This document shows, one piece after another, positions 33,975 through 42,255 of a stretch of DNA of 46,356 nucleotides. A program made the translations under genes and the position numbers. Each line of letters begins with the position of its first letter. Positions within the stretch are counted from its first letter, which is position 1. The stretch is from JAWXCM01 sp034408745. GTDB taxonomy: Bacteria > Acidobacteriota > Terriglobia > Bryobacterales > Bryobacteraceae. Location of the stretch: positions 1-46,356 of the forward strand of contig JAWXCM010000255.1 of assembly GCA_034408745.1 (NCBI GenBank). The letters are read 5' to 3'. The notes beneath the pieces are model-generated. The model was not told the DNA's origin. It ran no database searches and worked only from the letters and a program-made list of their open reading frames with translations.

Positions 33975-36035
33975 TCATCGGGAGAACACCACTCTGACGC
34001 GCTCTCCTGGTTGCATAACGACGCCGGGAGCAGGCGCCTGACGCCTTGCCACGCCCAGCCCCTTCATCTCGACGCGCACACCAGTCTCCATTGATGCCGC
34101 GATCACATCGCGTTTGGTCTTGCCCCGGAAGTCCGGCGCTTTGGGTCCCCTGGGAGCGGCCGCGGCCAGCGCGGCGAGTGACGGCGGAAGCTCCGGCCCA
34201 ACAGGCTTCGCGGTGCTGTTGCGCGCCATCAGCATCGCCGCCTCTTCTTCTTCATCCAGCACGGGTGGCTGATCCGGATCGGGATCCGAAGCATCGCTCA
34301 GCGGCTCTGCGTCGACTCCACCCACGCCCACATCGTCGAGCCTGTCCCGGGGCACATCCATCAGCCGCAGAGCGGCCGTCATCACGTTATGGAACACCGG
34401 CGCCGCAACCACACCACCGTACTTCGACGTGTTGTTCAGCGTCACCGCGATCACCAGCGCCGGATTGTTGACCGGAGCGAAGCCCATCCACGATCCGTTG
34501 TACCGATGCGTGTACTTGCGGGTGGCAAAGTCGTAGATCTGAGCCGAGCCCGTCTTACCAGCCGACGTGTAGCCCTTCAGCCGCGCCGCCTTGCCCGTGC
34601 CATGCGGAAGGTCGACAACACCCTGCATCATCACGCGCATTTCCTTGGCCGTTTCCGCACGCAGGATGCGCTCCGCTTCAGGCTTGACTTCCTGGGCAGG
34701 CTCGCCATTGCGCGATACCTTCACCACCATGCGGGGCTTCATCAGCATGCCGCCGTTGGCAATCACCGAACAGGCACGCGCCAGCTGCACTGCCGTAGTG
34801 CTGATCTCATGGCCCATGGCAACGGAACCGATAGAACTCGGAATCCAGCGCTCCAGCTTGCGTACAACGCCCTTCGCTTCACCCGGAAGACTGATGCCGC
34901 TGCGGTCGCCGAAGCCGAACTTCTTCACGTAGTCATAGAGGTTCTGGTTGCCGGCTACCAGGCCGATCTTGATCGCTCCAATATTGCTCGACCGCGCCAG
35001 TACTTCGTACATCGGCAGCGTGCCATGCGGGTGCGCGTCGTGAATCACGCGCCGGAACAGTGTGAACACTCCGTTGCCGCAAAAGAACGGCGTCTCCGGC
35101 GTGAGCTTCGTAGTCTCAAGAGCCGTAGACAACGTGATGACCTTGAACACCGAGCCCGGTTCGAAAGGCGCCATCACCGCAAGGTTCATGCGAGCCTTCG
35201 CCCCCGTCTCGTCCTGAGGTGGAATGTTGGGATCGTAGCTGGGATAGTTGGCGAGTGCCACGACATCGCCCGTGCGCGGATCCATCGCGACCAGGCTGCC
35301 CGTGCTTGCGCCATGTTCCTTCGCGGCCTTCGCCAGTTCGCGCTCGGCTACCAGTTGAATACGTTCGTCGATTGCCAGCGTGTACGTTGCGCCCGGCTGA
35401 GCGTCGGAGAATACCTTTGAGGCAAAGACGTTTTGCCGGACATCGGAAGTGGTGCGCATCAGACCAGGCTTGCCCGTCAGGTCCTTGTCGAAGAAACGCT
35501 CGACACCGCCGTTGCCCTTCTCTTCGTGGTCCACACCGCCCAGCACGTGCGCTGCGAGCGCGCCCTTCGGATAATAGCGGCTGCTCTCCTGCCGTAACTC
35601 CACCCAGTCGAAGTTATACGTGCGCAGACGGTCGGATTCGGCAAGCGAGATCTTTCGCTTGATCCACAGGAACCCTTTCTTTGCGTCCTGTGCAGCCGTC
35701 ATCTTCAGATTGAGATCGGTAGCATCCAGATCCAGCACGCGCGCCAGAATTTCTGAGGCGAAAGCCACGTCCGGCACACGCAGCGGATTCACACACACGG
35801 AGTCAACAGCCACACTCATCGCCAGCGGCTGCCCGTTGCGGTCGAGAATGACACCGCGGGGAGCTCTTAACTCAATCTGACGTTCCTGCTGCTGTTGCGC
35901 CTGCCGGGCGTACTCGTCATGCCCGATGATCTGCAGGTGTATGAGACGGAGGACAATCAGTCCTCCCCAGACAAGACAAAGGCGCGTAAAGAGCCTGAGT
36001 CTCGGGAGAGCCAGATCTTCTTCGCGCGCCTTCAA
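33975..36035 (-). CDS. ftsI: Septal transpeptidase FtsI (PBP with PASTA domain)
   Basis: FtsI (PBP3 class) crosslinks septal peptidoglycan with FtsW. The 686-residue protein has one N-terminal membrane helix (LFTRLCLVWGGLIVLRLI), a dimerisation/pedestal domain (APRGVILDRNGQPLAMS), and a transpeptidase domain with the nucleophile in GSVFK, SSN in ARSSNIGAIK and KTG in SAGKTGSAQ. After a proline/acid-rich linker comes a C-terminal PASTA domain (DFRGKTKRDVIAASMETG), common in Gram-positives and Acidobacteria but not in E. coli. The start is TTG at 36035, supported by AGGAG seven bases upstream. ftsL precedes it by ten bases. The gap to murE carries the duplicated element. Confidence 0.95.
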   Translation of the reverse strand: MKAREEDLALPRLRLFTRLCLVWGGLIVLRLIHLQIIGHDEYARQAQQQQERQIELRAPRGVILDRNGQPLAMSVAVDSVCVNPLRVPDVAFASEILARVLDLDATDLNLKMTAAQDAKKGFLWIKRKISLAESDRLRTYNFDWVELRQESSRYYPKGALAAHVLGGVDHEEKGNGGVERFFDKDLTGKPGLMRTTSDVRQNVFASKVFSDAQPGATYTLAIDERIQLVAERELAKAAKEHGASTGSLVAMDPRTGDVVALANYPSYDPNIPPQDETGAKARMNLAVMAPFEPGSVFKVITLSTALETTKLTPETPFFCGNGVFTLFRRVIHDAHPHGTLPMYEVLARSSNIGAIKIGLVAGNQNLYDYVKKFGFGDRSGISLPGEAKGVVRKLERWIPSSIGSVAMGHEISTTAVQLARACSVIANGGMLMKPRMVVKVSRNGEPAQEVKPEAERILRAETAKEMRVMMQGVVDLPHGTGKAARLKGYTSAGKTGSAQIYDFATRKYTHRYNGSWMGFAPVNNPALVIAVTLNNTSKYGGVVAAPVFHNVMTAALRLMDVPRDRLDDVGVGGVDAEPLSDASDPDPDQPPVLDEEEEAAMLMARNSTAKPVGPELPPSLAALAAAAPRGPKAPDFRGKTKRDVIAASMETGVRVEMKGLGVARRQAPAPGVVMQPGERVRVVFSR

Positions 36036-36045
36036 GGCATTGCTC

Positions 36046-36528
36046 CTAACGGCCGTTCAAACGGGCCAGAGAGTTGTCTGTTGCTTTGGGGAGATACACC
36101 GTACGTTCGCGAGCCGGGTCAACGAAGTTCTGCACATCCGCAAGCTGCTGCAGACGTTCCGGGCTGACGAGGCGCGCTTCTTCCAGCTCCAGCCGGGCTC
36201 GGTCGCCCATAAGCCGCTGGTGTTCCTGCTGGAGACTACTGAGCTGATATCCTGCCATGAGGCCCCATGCGCTGGGCAGAAGAATGGCAACCACCGCGGC
36301 AGCGGCCATACTGGCCCCACCCAGCAGCTTCCAGTCCCGTGCGCAGGCACCGGGATCGGGCTGCCGAACCACTCGCGAATTATCAATGCGCTTTAAATGC
36401 AGATATACGTCTTCGTTGGGGATCGACCGCAGCTTGTAAGCGTCGGAGCGTTCCACGGCAGCGGGACTTGCGTCGGCTGTAGCCTTTGCACCCGCAAAAG
36501 AATTAAAAATATTCGCCAGCGTGGCCAT
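36046..36528 (-). CDS. ftsL: FtsL-like divisome protein
   Basis: A 160-residue bitopic protein: a cytoplasmic tail of about 85 residues, one transmembrane helix (MAAAAVVAILLPSAWGLMAGYQL) and a short periplasmic coiled coil (SSLQQEHQRLMGDRARLELEEARL) followed by SPERLQQLA. That topology, the small size and the position between rsmH and ftsI identify FtsL, which works with FtsB and FtsQ to activate FtsWI. FtsL sequences are poorly conserved, so the call rests on context and layout. The N-terminal tail is longer than in E. coli. The rsmH stop lies seven bases upstream. Confidence 0.8.
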   Translation of the reverse strand: MATLANIFNSFAGAKATADASPAAVERSDAYKLRSIPNEDVYLHLKRIDNSRVVRQPDPGACARDWKLLGGASMAAAAVVAILLPSAWGLMAGYQLSSLQQEHQRLMGDRARLELEEARLVSPERLQQLADVQNFVDPARERTVYLPKATDNSLARLNGR

Positions 36529-36535
36529 ACTCTCC

Positions 36536-37396
36536 CTACCTCATCTCCAAAGCGCGCAATTTCGCCGAGCGCGACGGTGGATTCTCACGGACTTCATTCT
36601 CAGAAGGCACAATCACGTGCTTGTTTAACAGCACTGCCTTCTTCTCCCGGGCCAGCGACTGAAACGCCTGCTTGACTATCCGGTCTTCAGATGACATAAA
36701 AGTAAGGACCACGAAGCGGCCACCGGATCGCACCAGTTTCGGTGCATCGGCCAACAGCGCTTCCAACTCTTCACGCTCCCGGTTTACTGCGATTCGCAAC
36801 GCCATAAAGCTCAGCGTCGCCGGGTGAGTTGGACCTGTCCGCGGTACGGCCCGCTCAATGACCTCTGCAAGATGCAGCGTGTCCCGAACGGGCCGCGCGC
36901 GAACAATTGCTCTGGCGATTCTCCGGCTCCTCCTTTCGTCCCCTAACTGGAACAACAAATCGGCAAGCTCGCGCTCGGAGGTGTAGTTGACAATGTCCGA
37001 AGCAGTCTGCCCTTCACTTCGGTCCATCCGCATATCAACAGGCCCTTGTGCCATGAAGGAGAATCCCCGTTCAGGAGTCGTCAACTGCATCCGGCTGACA
37101 CCCAGATCAGCCACCAGGCCATCCACCTGCCCCACACCCACACTCGCTACCGCCGCGGCCAGACCCGAGAATCGGGAGTGAACAAACCGGATCCGGTCTC
37201 CATGAGCCAGGGTGTTCTCCCTCGCTCTCTCCAGGGACTCTGCATCGCGGTCCGACGAAATGACCATGCCCGTGGTCAGCCGTTCCGCGATCGCCCCTGT
37301 GTGGCCCCCCAGGCCAGCCGTGGCGTCAACGAAAGTCCCGCCGGGCCGAATCGCGAGATACTCGAGCGTCTCGGCCAACATGACGGGGTAATGCAT
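36536..37396 (-). CDS. rsmH: 16S rRNA (cytosine1402-N4)-methyltransferase
   Basis: RsmH (MraW) methylates N4 of C1402 in the decoding centre of 16S rRNA. The 286-residue protein begins HYPVMLAETLEYL, has the SAM loop VDATAGLGGHT, ISSDRDAESLERA, GLVADLGVSRMQL, ERGFSFMAQGPVDMRMD and LSFMALRIAVNREREEL, and ends with a basic region, all RsmH-typical. I place the start at 37396, where the family N-terminus begins; the open frame upstream overlaps mraZ and is rich in arginine. mraZ ends four bases upstream. Confidence 0.96.
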   Translation of the reverse strand: MHYPVMLAETLEYLAIRPGGTFVDATAGLGGHTGAIAERLTTGMVISSDRDAESLERARENTLAHGDRIRFVHSRFSGLAAAVASVGVGQVDGLVADLGVSRMQLTTPERGFSFMAQGPVDMRMDRSEGQTASDIVNYTSERELADLLFQLGDERRSRRIARAIVRARPVRDTLHLAEVIERAVPRTGPTHPATLSFMALRIAVNREREELEALLADAPKLVRSGGRFVVLTFMSSEDRIVKQAFQSLAREKKAVLLNKHVIVPSENEVRENPPSRSAKLRALEMR

Positions 37397-37400
37397 ACAT

Positions 37401-37913
37401 CTACTGCAAACCCTTTTGCTCGTACCGCGCGACAGCCTTCTGGCGCGCCGCAGCGTCGAGACGACGCTTCTGGTACTCCGCTTCACTCATCACCGCCACA
37501 TGCTTGCGGATACACATCAACCGGACTGGCTGGTTCTCGACTTCCATCTCCTTGCGGAGATCGGGCGGAATCAACAGCCTGCCCTGGTTGTCGATGCTGG
37601 AACTGGCTCCGTAGTGGTACGCTTCCAGCACCAACTGACTTCCCGTTTCCGCATCCGGATCGGCCGTCTCTAACACCGGCAGTTGCGCTTCCCACACAGA
37701 ACTGCTATAGATGCGAGCGTACTTCCCGTCGAAGCTTGTAATGAACAATACATCTGCAACATCGGTGCTAATGGAACGGAGATACCGCTCGAAATCCACT
37801 GGTAATTTCAGGCGCCCCTTATCGTCGACCCTGGAGGCATACGTACCCAGCGGTTTGCGAATCACAGATTCGCCACCCACACCCCCGGGCTGATCCTCAT
37901 TTACCAGATTCAC
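37401..37913 (-). CDS. mraZ: Transcriptional regulator MraZ
   Basis: MraZ is a DNA-binding protein with two SpoVT/AbrB-type domains that represses its own dcw operon by binding short direct repeats upstream. The 170-residue protein shows the two half-domains LGTYASRVDDKGRLKLP and SSIDNQGRLLIPPDLR. Its C-terminus (about residues 135-170) is a charged helix. The GTG at 37913 gives an N-terminal extension of about 20 residues before the conserved LGTYA; GTG codons nearer to it are possible starts. It heads the dcw cluster, and three TGGTG repeats precede or overlap its start. Confidence 0.94.
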   Translation of the reverse strand: MNLVNEDQPGGVGGESVIRKPLGTYASRVDDKGRLKLPVDFERYLRSISTDVADVLFITSFDGKYARIYSSSVWEAQLPVLETADPDAETGSQLVLEAYHYGASSSIDNQGRLLIPPDLRKEMEVENQPVRLMCIRKHVAVMSEAEYQKRRLDAAARQKAVARYEQKGLQ

Positions 37914-37980
37914 ACCACTCGCTCACCAGAAATCGGCCACCAACAGAGTTGATCTTACTTGCCCCTGCTTCGGAATGCAA
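37913..37980 (-). promoter_or_regulatory. Putative dcw promoter with TGGTG repeats
   Basis: On the minus strand TTGCAT (37980-37975) and TAAGAT (37957-37952) are separated by 17 bases, a plausible sigma-70 promoter for mraZ. Between the -10 box and the GTG start lie three TGGTG copies (plus-strand CACCA at 37938, 37924 and 37913). MraZ is known to bind short G-rich direct repeats in this position, though its classic boxes are 10 bases apart, whereas these are 14 and 11 apart. Confidence 0.4.
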
Positions 37981-38985
37981 GGGCTTTGTCCACCTATGTT
38001 CCTGAGGTACAGTTACTTGGAGAATAAAGAGCGAAACGGCAGCAATCCATCTAACACAGTCCGCTTTGCGGTCGGTGTAACCATGGTTCTGTTCGCCCTG
38101 ACCTTGTTCGCGGGAGCACAAACCGGAGTCGCCTCCGTGCCCCAGATTCTGTTTTTGACAGCCGTAGTGGTCAGAATGTGGTGGCGCGACCCGTGGTCGG
38201 GCTACGGCGCATCATTTGTAATGTTGTCTACGGTTGTGAACGCCTTCTCGCTCTGGGGCCGCGAGGGGCAGTTGCCCAGGCCTGTCGCCGGGCTCGCGCT
38301 CGCCTCGTTATTTTTGGCACTCATGTACTGGCGAGCCGGACATGCCATGGGACCCGCACGTCCCTGGACTCGCGGAATCCCATGGATCGCCTTCGCCCTG
38401 GTGCTGGTTGCATTCCCGCTCGTATTCCAGCCGTACTACACCAACTCGGGTGGCATGGAAAACACGGTCCTGCAGGGCGACTACTCGCTCGCTCTCAGGC
38501 AGTTCGGCCGAGCACCGAAGCGCGGCGACGTGGTTCTTTTTCATTACCCGCTGGAGCGCCGCCAGGTCTTCATGAAGCGCGTAGTCGCAATCGGGGGCGA
38601 CCGCGTGCAGATTCGCGACAAGAAGCTGATCCTCAACGGCACCCCAGTCGACGAACCCTACGCCCTGCGAAACACCCCCTACACCATCGCCCTTCGCGAC
38701 AACTTCCCGGAGACGGCCGACTTCCCACTGCCCTCCAAAGAATGGGAAGAGGTGATGCGCGCTCAGGAAGGCAAGGACGTCACAGTGCCTGCAGGCAAGC
38801 TGTTCGTGCTCGGCGACAACCGCGACAGCTCGCTCGACAGCCGCTTCTGGGGTTTCATTGAGCCGTCCGACGTCGTCGGCGCACCGGTTCTGGTCTATTG
38901 GTCTGTGGAGAAGCGGCTTCGGCCGGATGATGTGGAGACCGCGCTCGGCAAGGTGCGCTGGGACCGAGTGTTTCGTCGCCTTTAA
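37975..38985 (+). CDS. lepB: Signal peptidase I family protein with Gly at the serine position
   Basis: A type I signal peptidase (S26) relative of up to 336 residues, inserted in the inner membrane. The first 130 residues hold about four hydrophobic segments, more than E. coli LepB. The catalytic domain then shows SGGMENTVLQGDYSL, PKRGDVVLFHYP, FMKRVVAIGGDRVQI with the general-base lysine, and LFVLGDNRDSSLDSRFWGFI. In the family motif S-x-S-M the second serine is the nucleophile; here it is Gly (GGC at 38452-38454), while the first serine remains. The enzyme may be inactive or use another residue. The start is uncertain: ATG at 37975 or 37996, or TTG at 38017, which has GAGGT nine bases upstream. 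The gene is divergent from mraZ. Confidence 0.85.
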   Translation: MQGLCPPMFLRYSYLENKERNGSNPSNTVRFAVGVTMVLFALTLFAGAQTGVASVPQILFLTAVVVRMWWRDPWSGYGASFVMLSTVVNAFSLWGREGQLPRPVAGLALASLFLALMYWRAGHAMGPARPWTRGIPWIAFALVLVAFPLVFQPYYTNSGGMENTVLQGDYSLALRQFGRAPKRGDVVLFHYPLERRQVFMKRVVAIGGDRVQIRDKKLILNGTPVDEPYALRNTPYTIALRDNFPETADFPLPSKEWEEVMRAQEGKDVTVPAGKLFVLGDNRDSSLDSRFWGFIEPSDVVGAPVLVYWSVEKRLRPDDVETALGKVRWDRVFRRL

Positions 38986-39158
38986 TGCACAACGCGTCTG
39001 ACACGCGTCCGGCGTCTGAGCCTCTGGCGAGGAGCCGGAACTGCTATCAACACGGGCGCAAACCGGGCCAGCTGCGTGCCGGCATCAGTTCGTGGGTCAG
39101 CAGCATATGAAAAGGCCAGTGCGAGAGCGCCGGCCAGGATCAGAACAATGTTTTGCAT
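38982..39158 (-). CDS. Possible small membrane protein
   Basis: A 58-codon frame with an N-terminal hydrophobic helix (NIVLILAGALALAFSYA) and an arginine-rich C-terminus (RQRLRRRTRVRR). It could be a short inner-membrane protein with a positive cytoplasmic or periplasmic tail, or a chance frame in GC-rich DNA. It follows metY on the same strand, but its ATG sits at the edge of a long hairpin arm, and no strong ribosome site is seen. Its stop overlaps the convergent lepB stop. I recognise no family. Confidence 0.25.
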   Translation of the reverse strand: MQNIVLILAGALALAFSYAADPRTDAGTQLARFAPVLIAVPAPRQRLRRRTRVRRVVH

Positions 39159-39201
39159 TTTCCGCCCGCCTGACACAGAACGCGTGAAGACGGGCGGAAA
39201 A
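39158..39201 (-). terminator. Inverted repeat after metY
   Basis: ttttccgcccg (39158-39168) and cgggcggaaaa (39191-39201) are perfectly complementary over 11 bases around a 22-base loop, starting three bases past the metY stop. No T-run follows on the minus strand beyond the arm itself. A terminator or 3' protective stem is likely. Confidence 0.5.
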
Positions 39202-39204
39202 GGG

Positions 39205-40518
39205 TCAGGCAGAAGCCAATGAAACCTGAGAAGCTTCCAGCGCCTGGCCGAGATCCCACAGAATATCGTCGATGTCCTCAATGCCAATCGACACGCGGAC
39301 CATCTCCGGCATTACGCCGGCAGCCGTCTGCTGATCGGACGAAAGCTGCTGGTGCGTAGTCGAAGCCGGATGGATCACCAGACTCCGGGCATCGCCGACA
39401 TTGGCCAGATGCGAGAGCAGCTTCAGGTTGTCGATGAAGCGGCGTCCAGCCTCATATCCGCCCTTGATGCCGAACGAGAACACCGCACCCGCGCCCTTCG
39501 GCACATACTTCTGTGCCATCGCGTGGTACGGGCTCGACGCCAGCGTCGGATACTTCACCCACTCCACAAGCGGCGAAGCCTCCAGGTACTGCGCCGCGGC
39601 CAGCGCATTCGACACATGCCGGTCCATGCGCATTCCCAGTGTTTCAATGCCCTGCAGGAACAGAAACGCATTAAACGGGCTCAGGCACGGCCCCATGTCG
39701 CGCAGACCGTCCACACGCGCCTTGATAATCATCGCGATTGGACCGAACACGTCGCTGAATACCATCCCGTGATATGCCGGGGACGGCGAGTTAATCAGTG
39801 GGAAATTCCCGGACTTCCAGTCGAATTTACCTGCGTCAACGATAATTCCGCCGATGCTGGTCCCATGACCGCCCATGAACTTCGTCAGACTGTGCACCAC
39901 TATGTCGGCCCCGTAATCGATCGGCTTGCAGAGGTATGGAGTGGCGAACGTGTTGTCGATAACCAGCGGGATATTGTGCGCGTGAGCCACCTTCGCCACC
40001 GCTTCGATATCCAGCACATTACCGCGCGGATTGCTGATCGTCTCGGCGTAAATGCACTTCGTTTTCGGCGTAATTGCCCTGGCGAAGTTCTCCGGATCGT
40101 CCGGCTCTACAAAGGTCGCCGAGATCCCCATGCGGCGGAAGGTGACGTCGAACTGCGTGTAGGTTCCGCCATACAACGTGCTCGACGAAACAAACTCATC
40201 GCCGTTCTGCATCAGGCTCGTGAGCGCCAGCAGTTGCGCCGACTGGCCGCTGGACACCGCCAGCGCCGCGACACCACCCTCCAGAGAAGCGACGCGCTGT
40301 TCCAGCACATCGTTGGTCGGGTTCATGATGCGTGAGTAGATGTTGCCAAACTGCTGCAGTCCGAACAGTGCGGCCGCATGGTCGGAGTTCTCGAATACAA
40401 ACGAGGTGGACTGGTAAATCGGCACCGCACGCGCGTTGGTCGTGGGGTCCGGCGTGTAGCCTGCATGCAGCGCCCGGGTATTGAAACCGAGCGCGCGGTC
40501 GATCTTTTTGTCAGACAT
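39205..40518 (-). CDS. metY: O-acetylhomoserine sulfhydrylase-type PLP enzyme
   Basis: A 437-residue Cys/Met PLP enzyme of the longer MetY (O-acetylhomoserine aminocarboxypropyltransferase) branch, which makes homocysteine from O-acetylhomoserine and sulfide. Motifs are FNTRALHAGYTPDPTTNARAVPIYQSTSFVFEN at the start, SRIMNPTNDVLEQR, SSGQSAQLLAL, VIDNTFATPYLC and HSLTKFMGGHG with the PLP lysine; MetY-specific spacing is seen in KSGNFPLINSPSPAYHGM. The closing RVSIGIEDIDDIL is general for the superfamily. AGGAGACAG precedes the ATG. The creatininase-type remnant lies just upstream on the same strand. Together with the lyase-type gene at 5331-6509 it gives the window two trans-sulfuration enzymes. 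Confidence 0.9.
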   Translation of the reverse strand: MSDKKIDRALGFNTRALHAGYTPDPTTNARAVPIYQSTSFVFENSDHAAALFGLQQFGNIYSRIMNPTNDVLEQRVASLEGGVAALAVSSGQSAQLLALTSLMQNGDEFVSSSTLYGGTYTQFDVTFRRMGISATFVEPDDPENFARAITPKTKCIYAETISNPRGNVLDIEAVAKVAHAHNIPLVIDNTFATPYLCKPIDYGADIVVHSLTKFMGGHGTSIGGIIVDAGKFDWKSGNFPLINSPSPAYHGMVFSDVFGPIAMIIKARVDGLRDMGPCLSPFNAFLFLQGIETLGMRMDRHVSNALAAAQYLEASPLVEWVKYPTLASSPYHAMAQKYVPKGAGAVFSFGIKGGYEAGRRFIDNLKLLSHLANVGDARSLVIHPASTTHQQLSSDQQTAAGVMPEMVRVSIGIEDIDDILWDLGQALEASQVSLASA

Positions 40519-40536
40519 ATCTGTCTCCTGAGTTTC

Positions 40537-41234
40537 TCATTTCGGGCGAAACACTCCAGCCTTGTCCCAGGCCGCGATTGTATCGCGCGCCAGCGCCGTC
40601 ATCTTATCGACCACGGCTTTGTAGTAGGCCTTTGCCTTCGCCTCGTCGAACTTCACGTATCCCTGCTTCGGCTGATACAAAATAATCGAGGCCGTGGAAG
40701 GATACGCGGAAACACTCGACGAAGCGGCTCGCGGCTCGGCGAGCGAGTCGCTGTATCGCTCCTTCTGAATGAGCTTCGAATCGATGGCCTGAATGAAGGC
40801 GTTCTCATTCCACCCCGCGTGCCCACCGTCTTCGCCAAACACCTGCAGTGTCACGTCCGAGCAGTACGACCACCAGTTCGTCACCAACGTGCGAACGCGC
40901 CGGGCCCGGCCCACCGATTCGGCGATGTCATTCAAAATCGCCGTCTGCGGTCCGCCGTGACCATTAATAATCAAAATGTTGCGAAAGCCCTGGTCGGCCA
41001 GCCCGTTCAGTATGTCAGTCACAAACAGCCGGTACGCCGCTTCGCTGATGCGCATCGATCCCGGGTACGCGTCCAGGCTTCCTGTAACACCGTAGTTCAA
41101 CACCGGCGCAACCATCGCGTTAATCCGTGGCGCCATATCGCGCGAGATCGCGACGGGCGCCGTATTATCGGCACCGTTGTTCGCAACGCCATGTGCCTCC
41201 AGCGTGCCATCAGTAACAGCAGGGCTTTGCGCAT
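40537..41234 (-). pseudogene. Creatininase family protein, 5' part damaged
   Basis: The frame from the ATG at 41136 encodes 199 residues of a creatininase/amidohydrolase-like protein (NYGVTGSLDAYPGS, ILIINGHGGPQTAIL, EDGGHAGWNENAF). Upstream in the same frame the conserved metal-site segment GTLEAHGVANNGADNT is encoded at about 41141-41188, yet there is no ATG, GTG or TTG between it and a stop near 41252. A start with a signal-like sequence (MRKALLLLM, ATG at 41234) exists in another frame. The simplest reading is a deletion that fused the signal-peptide codons, out of frame, to the core and removed about 30-40 codons. Proteins of this family hydrolyse small amides with two metal ions; without this segment the protein would lack several metal ligands. 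Confidence 0.65.
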
Positions 41235-41286
41235 GACGTGGATTGTAGCTTTGACTTTATATGATGGCCCGAGTCCTCCGGCACGA

Positions 41287-42255
41287 CTAGCTCAGCCAGC
41301 GGTCGAGGTTCTCGCGCACGAATCCGTCGTCGTTCAGGAAGGGATAGGCCGCACACACGCGGTCGATCTCTTCCATCTGACCGGGGCCGAGATCCTCGTT
41401 CGGATCCAGGCACCACCGACCCTCCAGCAGCCCCTGCCGCCGCAGGATCTCATGCAAACCCGCGATGCAGCCATGGAAATTGTTGGCGACATCGAACAGC
41501 GCCGCGTTGGCATCGGTGACATGCGCGTTCAGAGTCAGCAGCGACGGCGTAGCGGGACCTTTGCACCGAATCGCGAGATCCACCACCTTGCGAGTCCACA
41601 CCGACCAGTGGCCCAGCAGCCCCCCAGCGAATCGAATCTTGCGACCCTGGAACGTCCAGTCTGTGATCAGGTCCGTGACGATGCTGTCGTCATTGCCCGT
41701 GTATAAAGCAATGTCGCGGCCCGAATCGATCACCGCGCGTACGACATCGAGCGTGGCGTATCGATTGAACGGAGCGATCTTGATCGCCACCACTCCGTCG
41801 ATCTCGCAGAATCGCCGCCAGAACGTATACGGCAGCATCCGCCCGCCAACAGCAGGCTGCAGATAGAATCCGAACAACGGAATCACGGCGGCCACCGCAC
41901 CGGCATGCGCAATCAGCTCATCGACCGAAGCATCGCGCATCGCCCCCAGGCTCAGCAGCCCGGCTCGATACCCCAGCGCGCGAGCGATGCCGGCTTCCGC
42001 CACCGCCTGCGGAGTCCGACCCGCAATGCCGGCGACGGTCAGCAGTCCCCCACGCCCGCGAGCCTCCTGCATGGCCAGCTCCAGCACCGGCTGATACAGG
42101 CCAACATCGCGAATTGCGAACTGCGTCGTGTGCACGCCAACCGCGATGCCGCCCACGCCCGCATCCAGGTAGTAGCGAGTCAGCGCGCGCTGCCGCCGCT
42201 CATCCAGCTTTCGTTCAGCCGTCAACGCAAGCGGATGCGCAGGAATCACCATCAT
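41287..42255 (-). CDS. Dihydrodipicolinate synthase family aldolase
   Basis: A 322-residue class I (Schiff-base) aldolase of the DapA/NanA family, an eight-stranded barrel. The Schiff-base lysine is in VVAIKIAPFNRY, and the family tyrosine in FGFYLQPAVG. N-terminal VIPAHPLAL replaces the usual TPF motif of DapA, so it is not lysine-pathway DapA; members of this subgroup probably cleave or form 2-oxo acids from sugars. Its ATG overlaps the epimerase stop (TGATG), making it the last gene of a three-gene operon with the epimerase and the adenosine-specific kinase family gene. Substrate unknown. Confidence 0.82.
   Translation of the reverse strand: MMVIPAHPLALTAERKLDERRQRALTRYYLDAGVGGIAVGVHTTQFAIRDVGLYQPVLELAMQEARGRGGLLTVAGIAGRTPQAVAEAGIARALGYRAGLLSLGAMRDASVDELIAHAGAVAAVIPLFGFYLQPAVGGRMLPYTFWRRFCEIDGVVAIKIAPFNRYATLDVVRAVIDSGRDIALYTGNDDSIVTDLITDWTFQGRKIRFAGGLLGHWSVWTRKVVDLAIRCKGPATPSLLTLNAHVTDANAALFDVANNFHGCIAGLHEILRRQGLLEGRWCLDPNEDLGPGQMEEIDRVCAAYPFLNDDGFVRENLDRWLS

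Noticed and set aside
33751..33978. A 75-codon minus-strand frame across the ftsI-murE gap
   Set aside because: It has no family resemblance and runs through both copies of a duplicated element whose conserved blocks follow dyads rather than codons.
36987..37741. Plus-strand frames opposite rsmH and mraZ
   Set aside because: They are shadows of two well-conserved genes and have Pro/Arg/Ser-rich composition.
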